From assembly GCA_963971535.1 (NCBI GenBank), contig OZ020587.1, positions 154,912,682-154,976,681 of the forward strand: DNA of 64,000 nt, read 5' to 3'. Positions 20,791-32,970 of this stretch are shown here, one piece after another; position 1 is the stretch's first letter; each line of letters begins with the position of its first letter. The position numbers were made by a program, and so were the translations under genes. The DNA comes from Notolepis coatsorum (lineage: Eukaryota; Chordata; Actinopteri; Aulopiformes; Paralepididae). Under the pieces are notes generated by a model. That model worked only from the letters and a program-made list of their open reading frames with translations, was not told the origin of the DNA and did not search any database.

Positions 20791-21174
20791 AATAGCAACA
20801 TGGGGGAGGGGAGAGGGGGGGTACAGGTATGGGCGCAGTAATGATCTGAATATAAATATATGACAAAAAATAAATAGTGTAAATAATATAATGAGTGTAA
20901 CAGCGTAAACAAAGGTGTGGATGAGGGTCTTTTATGCTCAGAATATACGTTACAATAAATATAGGCTATGTATGAAGAATTTCAGATTCAGATTCTTTCA
21001 TCGTCACAGTTTTTTTAAATGTACAAACATTCAGAAAAACATGAGATGCTTGTTCTTCCCGGCTCCTCAACACAATACGATCTGTACAAACCGTACAATA
21101 CAAGGTATATGCTTTTTACAAGGGTAAGAAGTACAATAATAATCTTCTGCAGTGAGAGTAGCAGCAGTGTGTGT
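20791..21174. other. No gene recognised
   Basis: A G-rich patch, then AT-rich sequence with TTCAGATTCAGATTC. This could be the simple tail of another retroposon. Nothing firmer. Confidence 0.35.
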
Positions 21175-21607
21175 GTAATAAGCAGGGGTGTAAAGTACTT
21201 GAGTAATTGTACTTCGTTACAATACTTAAGTACTGTTTTGGGGGATTTGTACTTTACTCAAGTATTATTAGGTTATTATACTTTGTACTTTTACTCCATT
21301 ACATTTCAGAGAAACAAAACATACTTTTTACTCCTTACATTTAAAATGCAGACCTACAAAGTACAAAGTACAAATCTCACAGGTCCAACCATTTTAATTG
21401 GTATATTTTAATTGTTTATCTGGCCGAACTAACGTTAACGTTATTAATCCTGCGACCGCAGGTAAACAGCCAATCAAATCCCCATCAATGGAAAATTAAC
21501 CCGCCCATACCCATGCTGATTGGTCCTTGTGCAACACTAGAAAGCATGGATCTTTGATTAAACACCTGCTATCAGGGGAATAGACAGATCCGCATTATGC
21601 TGTGATT

Positions 21608-21875
21608 AATATTGTGATATTATTCAGGGTACTCCAGTATTCTGTCTTTAATATTGTGATATTATTCAGGGTACTCCAGTATTCTGTCTTTAATATTGTG
21701 ATATTATTCAGGGTACTCCAGTATTCTGTCTTTAATATTGTGATATTATTCAGGGTACTCCAGTATTCTGCTTTTAATATTGTGATATTATTCAGGATAA
21801 TCCGTATGCTGTGGTTAATATTGTGATATTATTCAGGATACACCAGTCTGTTTTTAATATTGTGATATTATTCAT
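21608..21875 (+). repeat. 42-bp tandem repeat in hAT element
   Basis: About five to six copies of a unit beginning TTAATATTGTGATATTATTC; the last two are diverged and shortened. The long open frame across them only reflects the repeat. Confidence 0.85.
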
Positions 21876-22129
21876 GCTGTGATGTGAATGCCGTCCATGT
21901 TAGTTTACCTTCAATGGAGAAGTGCATTAAATAATTTTAATGCAAAAAAAGTGTCCTCTGTTCTTTCATTTCAGCATTGTCTATCGCAGAACACATTCCA
22001 TTGTGGGCAGAGTGTATACTTGGTTTAATTTCACCTTGGCCTAAACACCAGCTGATGATTTCACTAATTGGCTCACCTCTTCAACTAACTCACCTGGTGC
22101 AATGTGTAGTTATATTTCGTATTTGCATC

Positions 22130-22289
22130 GCGTCCCGCTCTGAGCCTTACGAGATACTTCTATCTCCTGTGATACTTAATGTATCTCCCACGAATAAAAA
22201 ACACATGCACCCCACCTGTATGGGGCCCCGCCCCTTATGGTGGCCACCACCCATATAACCATGACTCTGGTCATGAAACACCCTTCCTC
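22130..22289 (+). repeat. DIRS left inverted terminal repeat
   Basis: Inverted partner of 27,380-27,541 (GGGGCCCCGCCCCTTATGG and CATGACTCTGGTCATGAAAC). The two arms are nearly identical. Confidence 0.9.
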
Positions 22290-24879
22290 TGTTTTCGTCC
22301 CAGCGTATTGGATGCGTGCACCATACGAGTCTAGCGGAATGAAAAGATTAAGGAAGATTAATAATGTTGGAAGCTTACCGGAGGTTGCTGGCCCCTGGCA
22401 TCTTCGACGCATGTTTTCGGCGACACGACGGGCCTGTGTTGATGTTCCTCGTTTGATGACTGCACATCGAGGTTCAGCTGTACAAGGCTGGCTGTCGGGC
22501 CAGCTTGTACTCAGGTAGGCCCTGTGTCTTCAGGCATGGGTATTAGTGTTAGTAATGCTGGTTTGTTTTGTTACACATCCATGTTGTGTGTTGGCGCCGG
22601 GGGCAGGATGGTTTGGTGAACGTTCTCTGCAGGGAACGGTTTCCAAGCTGTCTTGGGCGTGCTGCTAAAACATCTGAAGCTATGCTACATGCTATCGCTA
22701 CTGCCGCATGCTATTACTACTGCTAATTGCTATGCTGTTTTAATGTCTCCGCCGTGAGATGTTGTCACTCTCCCGCCTCTTGCCCGGTTCATCAATGAAG
22801 GTCAGTCGGTAGCTGTTGTGGGGCTTTTTGAGTTCTATTTACCTTTTTCGGGTAAATGGGTTGACAACGGGGTAGGTCGTGGCTAGGTTCCTAGCCAGGT
22901 ATTTTACCTTGTGTTCCGGCGGGGTTTGTTGAACGGTGTTCCCATCTGGGTTGGCGTTGGGTAGTGGGGCTATGGGTCCAGCCGACATGATAAACATGTT
23001 GCGTGTCTGTGCACAGGCAATTGTTGTCTTGGGTCCCACATTGCCTGGCGTTAGGCTGCAGTAGTATAAGGGCAGGGCCGCCTGGGAGAAATGTGAGGCC
23101 CTGTGCGTTTTTTGACGCGAGGCCCCCCACCTCCTGGGGCGGCCCTGTGTAGGGGGCTATTGTTTCGTTTTGTCACTCTGCTATGAGAGGGTCTGTCTTG
23201 CTACAGCTTTCTCTCCTCTCAAACCATTCATACTGACGGTCAATCGGTATACTGGGGGAGTAGTGCAGGGGGGGGGCTTTGTTTACCTTTTTTGGTAAAT
23301 GGGCTAAACTAGGGCTGGTGTTCTGTTGTGAATATTTTGAATGAAGACGGGTCTGGTCCGTCTCCCCTTAAACTTTGTGTGTATGGGTTTGCTCATTCTA
23401 CAGTTTTTTGTGGTTTAGCTCTTTTATTCATTTAAAGCCTTTCATGGTGCACACCACAGTGGAGGGTGCTGTTTGCAATCACCACTGGTGCTCCATGTTA
23501 ACGTCAGTCCTTTGTTTTTGATATATTGAAACAATGCCCCGCCCGGCCGACACCATGGGTGGGTCGGCCTGGCGAGTGGCTGGTGGGCTGTTAAGGCTTG
23601 TACCGCCACGGTATGGAATTGGCAACGATTAGAACTGTGTTCGAATTGCTGGTTTTTTCTATTAAAAAAATGGTGTCTGGTGGAGGGGCCTTGAGGGCCA
23701 GCCGACGTCGACACATCGTGCGAGGTTGTTGACGTTATTAGCTTTGACCCAGCCGCAAGCTATAACCGCTCAGGGTTCCCCTCTCCGCAGGGGATTTTGG
23801 TCTTCTGCTGGAGCGCGGGCGGTATTGTCCTAGGCCCTACACCGCCTCACACCGCGCAGCCAGAAGAAGAGAGAGCACGGCCTCGTCAGCGGCGATGACG
23901 GGGTCCTCGACAGGCGGCCATGTTTTTCCCCCGCCAGAGGTATCCTGGGCGTTGATTCGACAGGTGTCCACAAGGCCGACAGCCTTGGCGGCCGAGGGAT
24001 CGGCCATGTAGGATGGGTTCGGCTTGAACAAACAAGCCATCACCGTTCTGCCGCGAGCAGCCCGCTCTCCGATCACTCCCTTCCCCAACACCAGCGGAAG
24101 AAGTGGGCTCTGATTGTTTCCTTTGGCTGCGGGCCGCGTGCCTTCGTTGATGCGCGGGCGGCCCCCCTTTTTTCGCTTCTCATGGGGACAGGGGCTGACA
24201 CCCAGTTGATGGCTGAGCCTGGGTCTGTCCGTGAGAATGTTGTGCTGTCAAGCGGCTCCCACACCTTGAACTGTGTTGGTTGAGCCTGGTGTTACGTCTG
24301 TCAACTTAAGTGTTGTCAGCAGGGGGGCTCGAAACCTTTTGAGGCACACAGTGCGGGCTTCCCCGGCCTCGCCTTCGCCAGGCCAGGTATCATGTTGGTG
24401 CCTCCCACTCCTGAAATATTGGCAAGTGGTCGCAGCTCACATGGTTTGGGGTGGTAGTAATATCACTGCAGGGCTACGGTGTGTAGGAACCCATGGGGGC
24501 CTTACACCTTGCATGTCCGGCTGCAGAACAACTCCTTCAGCATGTTCTGGAGGGGTGTTCAGTGGGGGGGGGGTTTTTCATCGGAAGCCCCCCGTATCAG
24601 ATCGGCCCTTTCTGTCGGGGTTCCCCCTTGGGTGCGGTTGCCTCGTGGGTGTGTCAGGGTCAGGTGTTCCGACACGGAATGTGCTCCTCGCACGGTTCCG
24701 GGGTTGTCTACGCACAGCGGGGGGACCGGGCCAACTATCTACAGTTCCTGGCGGACCTGCGCCACGTGACGGCGGGTGCGTTGGGAGTGTCATCACATAT
24801 GACTACGGCAGTACCATATGTCGAGGTAGATGGAGAGAACGGTGAGGCGGGGACTTGTGTTTACACAACCCCACCCGTT
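22290..24879. other. DIRS interior, gag region probable but unreadable
   Basis: The position between the left repeat and the RT is where DIRS elements keep gag. Only broken frames are seen; an Arg/Glu-rich stretch near 23,850-24,100 might be its remnant. No motif supports a call. It contains the 75-bp hAT MITE at 23,073. Confidence 0.35.
23073..23147 (+). mobile_element. 75-bp hAT MITE
   Basis: Starts CAGGGCCGCCTGGGAGAAAT and ends GGGGCGGCCCTG, the same termini as the 5.2-kb element at 48,139-53,336. The 8 bases before and after (TATAAGGG, TGTAGGGG) agree at six positions, a worn target duplication. It is almost only the two ends. Confidence 0.75.
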
Positions 24880-25860
24880 TTCAGGTTTGGTACAGACCCT
24901 GTTGTCGGGGTCTCCAGCAGGGACAGCTCTGGTCAACGAGATCCAATCTCTGTGGACGAAGCAAGCCATCGTCGTGGCGTTCTCCTCCCGGTGTTCTCAG
25001 CCCGAGAAGTCGGGAGGGAGGGGTGTAAGACCCAGGCTGGACCTGTCCCATGGGAAGGTTCAGCATTTTTTGGGTCGTCTCCTACCTGTTGAACACTGTC
25101 AGGTGGGGGTCTGGTTCTCCTCCATAGACCTGTAGGATGCGTATGCGCATCCCCGATCTTCCATCCTAGGGCTTACCTACGCTTCCTTTGCAGGGTTAGC
25201 GTATGAGTACCAGAGGCTGCCGTTCGGTTTTCTCTGGCTCCCCGCATCTTCACCAAGTGCGTGGAGGCCGCACTGGGGCCTGCGTCGTCCGGGGTTACGG
25301 AGTGTTCTGCCCTGATGACGTTCTGGTCCTTTGCGGTCAAGGTGGATCGTCAGGTTTCATACCAGGCAGGTCTCTACCAGCCTGGGGTTGCTGTAGACTG
25401 GATGTAGAGTATTCCTCTTCCCAGTCAACGGTTGGAGGGCTATGGGCATCCATCTCAGAGCGTGTTGTCAACACGCTCGGGAGGTTCCGTCCTAGGACGG
25501 TTACGGCGCTGTCTCACGTCGCGTTTTCACCGACGCCTCCCTCGCTGGTGATGCGTCGGGCCAACGCAGTAGGGGGCAGCTGGCAAACCATGCTGCCCGG
25601 TCTGCGCTACGTTCAATGTGTTGGTGTTGAAAGCGGTCCTTCTGGTCCACAAATGGTGTTGATCAGGACGGACGATACGACGTCAGTGTCGTGTATCGAC
25701 AGACAGGGAGGAGTACGCTCCCCCTGTCTGCACCAGGCGGCGGGCGGCTGGCTATGGGCGTCCTCCATCTGCGTGGCCTGAGGGCTCCCCACATCCCCGG
25801 CAGGGAGAATGTGGGTGCAGGTGTACTGTCGCGGGGCGGCCCTCATCCTGACGGGTGAGG
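24880..25860 (+). pseudogene. DIRS reverse transcriptase and RNase H, broken
   Basis: Spread over three frames. RT pieces: VNEIQSLWTKQAIVV, RPRLDLSHGK, then FSSIDL-stop-DAYAH, where the conserved DLxDAY catalytic box carries a stop at ~25,134. YEYQRLPFGF, the box after it, lies at ~25,205. Near the end, LRAPHIPGRENVGAG (~25,780-25,820) matches the C-terminal RNase H motif of DIRS/Gypsy-type pol. The enzyme would copy element RNA into DNA in the cytoplasm or nucleus. At least one stop and three shifts make it non-functional. Confidence 0.75.
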
Positions 25861-26048
25861 ATTGCGTCTGGACATGGCCAGGTAGGTCTGGGACCGATGC
25901 CGTGCCGCCAGGGATTCTTCCCCATACATCTGTTAGGTCAGTTGTTGGGACGGGTACGTTGAGGGGCGCAGGTTCTTGATCCTGATGGTGTTACCATCTG
26001 GAATGCGCATGCTCCCTCCACTGTCGCGCTTACGCGGGCAGATGACGT

Positions 26049-26999
26049 ATGTTCCAAGTGTGGTGTAAGGCGGGGGGCCGGGACTCAGTCTCCTGCCCCC
26101 TGGATGCTGTCCTTGGTTACCTCCAGTCTCTCCTTGATAGACTGTCGGCTTCGACGGTGAGGGTATATGCAGCAGCTATATCCTCCTATCATGAGGGGTT
26201 TGAGGGGATGTCTTGTTCAGCCACCCTCTTGTGAAGCGTTTCCTGCTTGGCGCTCGACGCGTTAAGCCGGTGCAACGCTCCTTGGCTCCGACTTGGGATC
26301 TTCAATTGGTCCTCGGTCGGTTGTCCTTGGCCCCGTTTGAGCCGCTCGAGCAGGCGCCGTGGGGCCGGCTGTCCTTCAGGACCGCGTTCCTTCTGGCTGT
26401 CACTTCCGCTAAACGCGTAGGTGAGCTCTGTGCTCTCTCGGTACGTCCAGAGTGCCTGTCTTTTCGGACCGATTGCGGTGTCACTCTGCGACCTGATCTT
26501 GCTTTCGTGCCTAAGAATATCCGGAGTTCCTTCCGCTCCCGGGATATTGTGGTTCAGGCGTTTCGTCCTCCTCCTCACACTAGTGAGTTAGATGCGGGCC
26601 TTCACCTGTCATGTCCAGTCCGTGCTTGGGGATTTACCTCAGCCGTACTCAGGATTTCAGGGTTACCGTCCAGCTTTTTGTCTGTTACGGTGGGGCTCGT
26701 GCTGGTAAGGCACTGTCGGAGCAGCGCCTGTCCCATTGGTTGTGCGAGGGTGTTACCCGCTGCTACACGTTGGCTGGGCAGGATCCCCCTGGGGGCGTCA
26801 GGGCGCACTCCACTCGTGGGGTGGCTGCCTCTGCCGCTCTCCTGGGTGGGGCCTCGGTGGAGGCCATCTATGCTGCAGCTTCATGGTCCTACCCGGGCTC
26901 CTTTGTAAGGTTTTTCCTCATGGACATGACCGGGGGTTCTGTCTCCCAGGCGGTTCTGGGGTCTGTGGCCTTTCCTGCTTCCCGTCCTTTGGTCGGGTA
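26049..26999 (+). pseudogene. DIRS tyrosine recombinase, broken
   Basis: An N-terminal SAM-like DNA-binding part, SASTVRVYAAAISSYHEGF, is followed by a shift near 26,215. Then comes the catalytic domain: FLLAVTSAKRVGELCAL holds the first catalytic Arg (~26,415). After another shift near 26,610, VRAHSTRGVAASAAL holds the His-x-x-Arg pair (~26,800), and SWSYPGSFVRFFL closes the domain. In this family the nucleophile is the Tyr of an RFY motif, and here RFF is read, so the nucleophile appears lost. The recombinase would integrate a circular DNA copy without target duplication. The stop is TAG at ~26,998. Confidence 0.8.
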
Positions 27000-27230
27000 G
27001 CAGGAGTGTATGGGTATGGGCCACAGTGTGTTGAGTCACACGTGGTTCCGCCTGTACGGTGTGTTCAAGGGGTTCTAGCTCCCTCTTGTTCGCATTCAGG
27101 TGGAGTTGACTGCGCCCCCCCTTCGTTAGGAAGGATGGGGTGACAGGGCTCCCCGCACCCCTTGATGTGGGCTTACGGGTCCTCAGGGGGTACATCTGTC
27201 GGGTCTCGCGCCCGCTCTTCCCCATTATCT

Positions 27231-27330
27231 CGTAAGGCTCAGAGCGGGACGCGATGCAAATACGAAATATAACGATAGGTTATGTAGATAACCTAGTTAT
27301 ATTAGTATTGGCTGAGCGTCCCGCTCTGCG
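27231..27330 (+). repeat. DIRS internal complementary region
   Basis: The left half is the complement of the element's first bases (CTCGTAAGGCTCAGAGCGGG ... CGAAATATAAC). The right half is the complement of its last bases (AGGTTATGTAGATAACCTAG...). Confidence 0.85.
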
Positions 27331-27379
27331 CGCCCTGAGTTCCCTCTTGAGGGATCTTTTCCTGGGACGGGTTTTTGGC

Positions 27380-27541
27380 GAGGAAGGGTGTTTCATGACC
27401 AGAGTCATGGTTATATGGGTGGTGGCCACCATAAGGGGCGGGGCCCCATACAGGTGGGGTGCATGTGTTTTTTATTCGTGGGAGATACATTAAGTATCAC
27501 AGGAGATAGAAGTATCTCGTAAGGCTCAGAGCGGGACGCTC
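27380..27541 (-). repeat. DIRS right inverted terminal repeat
   Basis: Inverted partner of 22,130-22,289. Confidence 0.9.
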
Positions 27542-27589
27542 AGCCAATACTAATATAACTAGGTTATCTACACTGTAAAAAGTAACCAG

Positions 27590-29808
27590 CACTTCACAAC
27601 ATTTAACAGTATTATCTTACAGTAACATATTGTAATTAAGGCCTCCTGTAATATCCCAACAAATACATGTAAAAAAGACAGTATCTTTTGATTTCACATT
27701 ATATTATTCTTATTTCACAATAAAATACCGCAATCAAAATCCTCTGTAATATCACATCAGATGTTGTAATCTCACAATAGCATACCAACATATCACATTA
27801 TATTATTCTTATTTCACAATAAGATACCGCAATCAAAATCCTCTGTAATATCACATCAGATGTTGTAATATCACAGTAGCATATGAATATTTCACATAAT
27901 TTATTTATTATTTCACAATAAAATATTGCAATCAAAATCCTCTGTAATATCACATCAGATGTTGTAATCTCACAGTAGCATATCAACATATCACATTATA
28001 TTATTCTTATTTCACAATAAGATATTGCAATTTTATACAAAACAAGATGAAAGTGTTTCTCTGTAATATCACATCAGATGTTGTAATCTCACAATAGCAT
28101 ATCAATTTATCACATTATATTATTCTTATTTCACAATCAAATATTGTAATTTTATACAAAACAAGACGAAAGTCTTTCTCTGTAATATCACATCAGATGT
28201 TGTAATCTCACAATAGCATATCAACATATCACATTATATTATTCTTATTTCACAATAAGATACCGCAATCAAAATCCTCTGTAATATCACATCAGATGTT
28301 GTAATCTCACAGTAGCATATGAATATTTCACATAATTTATTTATTATTTCACAATAAAATATTGCAATCAAAATCCTCTGTAATATCACATCAGATGTTG
28401 TAATCTCACAGTAGCATATCAACATATCACATTATATTATTCTTATTTCACAATAAGATATTGTAATTTCATACAAAACAAGACGAAAGTGTTTCTCTGT
28501 AATATCACATCAGATGTTGTAATCTCACAATAGCATATCAATTTATCACATTATATTATTCTTATTTCACAATAAAATATTGTAATTTTATACAAAACAA
28601 GATGAAAGTCTTTCTCTGTAATATCACATCAGATGTTGTAATCTCACAATAGCATATCAATTTATCACATTATATTATTCTTATTTCACAATAAAATATT
28701 GTAATTTTATACAAAACAAGATGAAAGTGTTTCTCTGTAATATCACATCAGATGTTGTAATCTCACAATAGCATATCAATTTATCACATTATATTATTCT
28801 TATTTCACAATCAAATATTGTAATTTTATACAAAACAAGACGAAAGTCTTTCTCTGTAATATCACATCAGATGTTGTAATCTCACAATAGCATATCAACA
28901 TATCACATTATATTATTCTTATTTCACAATAAGATACCGCAATCAAAATCCTCTGTAATATCACATCAGATGTTGTAATCTCACAGTAGCATATGAATAT
29001 TTCACATAATTTATTTATTATTTCACAATAAAATATTGCAATCAAAATCCTCTGTAATATCACATCAGATGTTGTAATCTCACAGTAGCATATCAACATA
29101 TCACATTATATTATTCTTATTTCACAATAAGATATTGTAATTTTATACAAAACAAGACGAAAGTGTTTCTCTGTAATATCACATCAGATGTTGTAATCTC
29201 ACAATAGCATATCAATTTATCACATTATATTATTCTTATTTCACAATAAAATATTGTAATTTTATACAAAACAAGATGAAAGTATTTCTCTGTAATATCA
29301 CATCAGATGTTGTAATCTCACAGTAGCATATCAACATATCACATTATATTATTCTTATTTCACAATAGAATATTGTAATTTTATACAAAACAAGACAAAA
29401 GTCTTTCTCTGTAATATCACATCAGATGTTGTAATCTCACAATAGCATATCAACATATCACATTATATTATTCTTATTTCACAATAAGATACCGCAATCA
29501 AAATCCTCTGTAATATCACATCAGATGTTGTAATCTCACAGTAGCATATGAATATTTCACATAATTTATTTATTATTTCACAATAAAATATTGCAATCAA
29601 AATCCTCTGTAATATCACATCACATTTTTTTATCTCACAGTAGCATATGAATATTTCACATAATTTATTTATTATTTCACAATAATATATTGTAATTTTA
29701 TTAAAAAAAACAAGACAAAAGTCTTTCTCTGTCATATCACATCAGATGTTGTAATCTCACAATAGCATATCAACATATCACATTATATTATTCTTATTTC
29801 ACAATAAG
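27590..29808 (+). repeat. Left subterminal tandem array of the CACTA element
   Basis: About twenty imperfect units of ~95-120 bp built around CTGTAATATCACATCAGATG and TTGTAATCTCACA. Two unit types alternate and form a ~674-bp higher-order period (compare 28,234 with 28,908). One unit type contains AAACAAGACGAAAGTCTTTC, which is also found in a LINE 3' UTR at 32,815. The recurring 63-aa minus-strand frames are repeat artefacts. Confidence 0.85.
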
Positions 29809-31326
29809 GTGTTATAAGTGGTTGCTAGGGTGTTTCTAGGTGGTTGCTGTTATGGGTGGTTGCTAGGGTGTTTCTAGGTGGTTGCTAGGGTGTTATAAGT
29901 GGTTGCTAGGGTGTTTCTATGGTTGCTAGGGTGTTATAAGTGGTTGCTAGGGTGTTTCTAGGTGGTTGCTAGGGTGTTATAGCTGGTTGCTAGGGTGTTT
30001 CTAGGTGGTTGCTAGGGTGTTTCTATGGTTGCTAAGGTGTTATAAGTGGTTGCTAGGGTGTTTCTAGGTGGTTGCTAGGGTGTTTCTAGGTGGTTGCTAG
30101 GGTGTTATGGGTGGTTGCTAGGGTGTTTCTAGGTGGTTGCTAGGGTGTTATAAGTGGTTGCTAGGGTGTTTCTAGGTGGTTGCTAGGGTGTTTCTAGGTG
30201 GTTGCTAGGGTGTTATGGGTGGTTGCTAGGGTGTTTCTAGGTGGTTGCTAGGGTGTTATAAGTGGTTGCTAGGGTGTTTCTACGGTTGCTAGGGTGTTAT
30301 AAGTGGTTGCTAGGGTGTTTCTAGGTGGTTGCTAGGGTGTTATAGCTGGTTGCTAGGGTGTTTCTAGGTGGTTGCTAGGGTGTTTCTATGGTTGCTAGGG
30401 TGTTATAAGTGGTTGCTAGGGTGTTTCTAGGTGGTTGCTAAGGTGTTTCTAGGTGGTTGCTAGGGTGTTATGGGTGGTTGCTAGGGTGTTTCTAGGTGGT
30501 TGCTAGGGTGTTATAAGTGGTTGCTAGGGTGTTTCTAGGTGGTTGCTAGGGTGTTTCTAGGTGGTTGCTAGGGTGTTATAAGTGGTTGCTAGGGTGTTTC
30601 TAGGTGGTTGCTAGGGTGTTATATATGGTTGCTAGGTTGTTTCTAGGTGGTTGCTAGGGTGTTATAAGTGGTTGCTAGGGTGTTTCTATGGTTGCTAGGG
30701 TGTTATAAGTGGTTGCTAGGGTGTTTCTAGGTGGTTGCTAGGGTGTTATGGGTGGTTGCTAGGGTGTTTCTAGGTGGTTGCTAGGGTGTTATAAGTGGTT
30801 GCTAGGGTGTTTCTAGGTGGTTGCTAGGGTGTTTCTAGGTGGTTGCTAGGGTGTTATGGGTGGTTGCTAGGGTGTTTCTAGGTGGTTGCTAGGGTGTTAT
30901 AAGTGGTTGCTAGGGTGTTTCTAGGTGGTTGCTAGGGTGTTATAAGTGGTTGCTAGGGTGTTTCTAGGTGGTTGCTATGGTGTTATAAGTGGTTGCTAGG
31001 GTGTTTCTAGGTGGTTGCTAGGGTGTTATAAGTGGTTGCTAGGGTGTTTCTAGGTGGTTGCTAGGGTGTTATATATGGTTGCTAGGTTGTTTCTAGGTGG
31101 TTGCTAGGGTGTTATATGTGGTTGCTAGGGTGTTTCTAGGTGGTTGCTAGGGTGTTATAAGTGGTTGCTAGGGTGTTTCTAGGTGGTTGCTAGGGTGTTA
31201 TATGTGGTTGCTAGGGTGTTTCTAGGTGGTTGCTAGGGTGTTATAAGTGGTTGCTAGGGTGTTTCTAGGTGGTTGCTAGGGTGTTATATGTGGTTGCTAG
31301 GGTGTTTCTAGGTGGTTGCTAGGGTG
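29809..31326 (+). repeat. GTTGCTAGGGTG minisatellite
   Basis: 1.5 kb of ~21-22-bp half-units, mostly paired as TTATAAGTGGTTGCTAGGGT and TTCTAGGTGGTTGCTAGGGT. Copies vary at the TATAAG/TATGGG/TATATG position. Confidence 0.95.
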
Positions 31327-31590
31327 AAAAGCATGGTGAAGAGGTCGTGACCCGGGTGGGCGGGGTCTGCCATGATCTTCCTCGCCCTCCTCAAGGCCCT
31401 GGAGGAATGTAGGGACTTGAGGGAGGGAAGGGGGCAGCCGATCACACTCTCCGCTGATCGTATCACCCGCTGCAGCCTTGTCCCTGACCGTGGCTGCAGG
31501 GAACCAGGTGATGATGGAGAGGGTGAGGATGGACTGGATGATGGCAGTGTAGAACTGGACCATCATAGTCCTCTGCAGCCTAAACTTCCC
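31327..31590 (-). pseudogene. LINE ORF2 C-terminal fragment
   Basis: The minus strand reads QFYTAIIQSILTLSIITWFP followed by ATVRDKAAA and, after a shift, a Pro/Arg-rich remainder. This is the conserved post-RT region of vertebrate LINE ORF2 proteins (a 'SILT...WF' block). Only ~85 codons remain. It lies directly against the minisatellite. Confidence 0.55.
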
Positions 31591-32915
31591 TAACAGGGGA
31601 GCCTATATCATTGGGACAGGTCTCTGCTCATCAGCAAGGAAAGGTACTGCTTTGGGGAGAAAGTATATCATCTATCACTACTGCCACCAGGTGTGGGAGG
31701 GTGCGGGTAGTATTAGGAGAAGTGTGGGTGTGTGGGGAATTACTGCGAGTCGCCCTGGAGGGCAAGAAGGACCAGCTCACTACCCCTAGGTTAGTAAATC
31801 CTATAGGCCCCATCCACCACTCTGCTAAAGCTCCACTCTACTCCTGCACTAAAGTCAGGGATTCAGTTGGACTCAGATCTGCATGCTGCGTTCCCCCTAC
31901 CTGGTGAACGTTCATAGGGATAATCCACCCTGCTACACAAACATCTCAAAACAAACTGGTCAGACTACATGCTTGACCTTACTCCTAGAACCCACCTCAC
32001 CCCTGCCCACTTTGACAACCTAGGATGGCTTAGAGACGACAGAGTACATCAACATGCAATGGGCCTGGTACCCAGATTCGGCTCAATCAGGGACTAAACA
32101 TGTTTCGCAATTATGCCAGATCAATGTGGAACGCCCTACCCAAAGCTGTAAAGGAATGTGAATCACTACCCACTTTCAAAACCACTCTCAAAGAACACCT
32201 ATACGGGAGACTGCAATTCGAAACTGGCCCCTGTAAATGTCCTAACCCAACCCCCTCCAATGTACAGTAAATTACCAACATGGTTTTGTCAATATTCCAA
32301 TGTGCTTGTATACAGTTGTACAGTGTCCACCCACCCCTCCTATACCCAACCTACCCAACCCCCCCACCCCACCCACCCAACCATCTCCAATGTACAGCCC
32401 CCCCCCCCCCACCCCACCCCACCTAATGTACGGTTTCATAAATGTATAGATGTAGCAGTACTGTCTGTATGTCATGTATGTGTGTGTGTGTGTGTGTGTA
32501 AATGAATGAACCGAAATATGTAGTTTGCTGATAGATACACAAAATGGGTTTATTTATGTTGATTTAATTTGGTTGTGTTGATGTTTCCATTTTTGCAAAA
32601 TGCATATTCTGTTTGTTTTACACAATAAGTCTATTGGTGTGTTGTGTGTGTGTAAGGGCAGGTGTAGAAGATTTTTTCTTCTTCCTGTTCCTTTCGGCCA
32701 TGGTATTTGGTGAATTATATGTACTGTTGGACTGTGGTAATTCCATGTACGAATAAATAAATGATGATGACGATGTATGTCCTGATGAATTGAAAGGTTA
32801 TGGGGGACCCTGATGTAAACAAGACGAAAGTCTTTCTCTGGTCTGCATCCCCTTAACAATTGTGTGTATTGAGCTGTACTGTATTGTACCCATTCTGCAA
32901 TCTGTTAATAAAGTT

Positions 32916-32959
<44 letters not shown>

Positions 32960-32970
32960 GTACCCGTTCT
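31591..32970 (+). mobile_element. LINE 3' fragment with UTR and (CAAT)n tail
   Basis: Around 31,980-32,210 broken frames read LGWLRDDRVHQHAMGLVPRF, then MWNALPKAVKECESLPTFK, a typical C-terminal end of an L2/CR1-type ORF2. A C-rich UTR, a (TG)n at ~32,480-32,499 and AATAAA at ~32,907 follow. The (CAAT)n tail runs ~32,917-32,958. The last 110 bases match the tail at the left edge of the window on the opposite strand. Confidence 0.65.

Larger units (their letters stand above)
22109..27570 (+). mobile_element. DIRS element (decayed), main part
   Basis: The left end GTTATATTTCG begins at 22,109. Inverted terminal repeats lie at 22,130-22,289 and 27,380-27,541. An internal complementary region lies at ~27,231-27,330. 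Reverse transcriptase, RNase H and tyrosine recombinase remnants lie on the plus strand. Seven more terminal bases (CATAACC) lie at 47,481-47,487, beyond the CACTA insertion. Restoring the site gives GGTTATCTACATAACC, which is exactly the complement of the internal region. Multiple stops and shifts make it inactive. Confidence 0.85.

Noticed and set aside
27798-29735. Repeated Cys/Ile-rich minus-strand frames of 63-90 aa
   Set aside because: Artefacts of AT-rich subterminal repeats; composition only.
29809-31326. CRISPR-like array
   Set aside because: Units are contiguous, with no unique spacers, and the genome is eukaryotic; it is a minisatellite.
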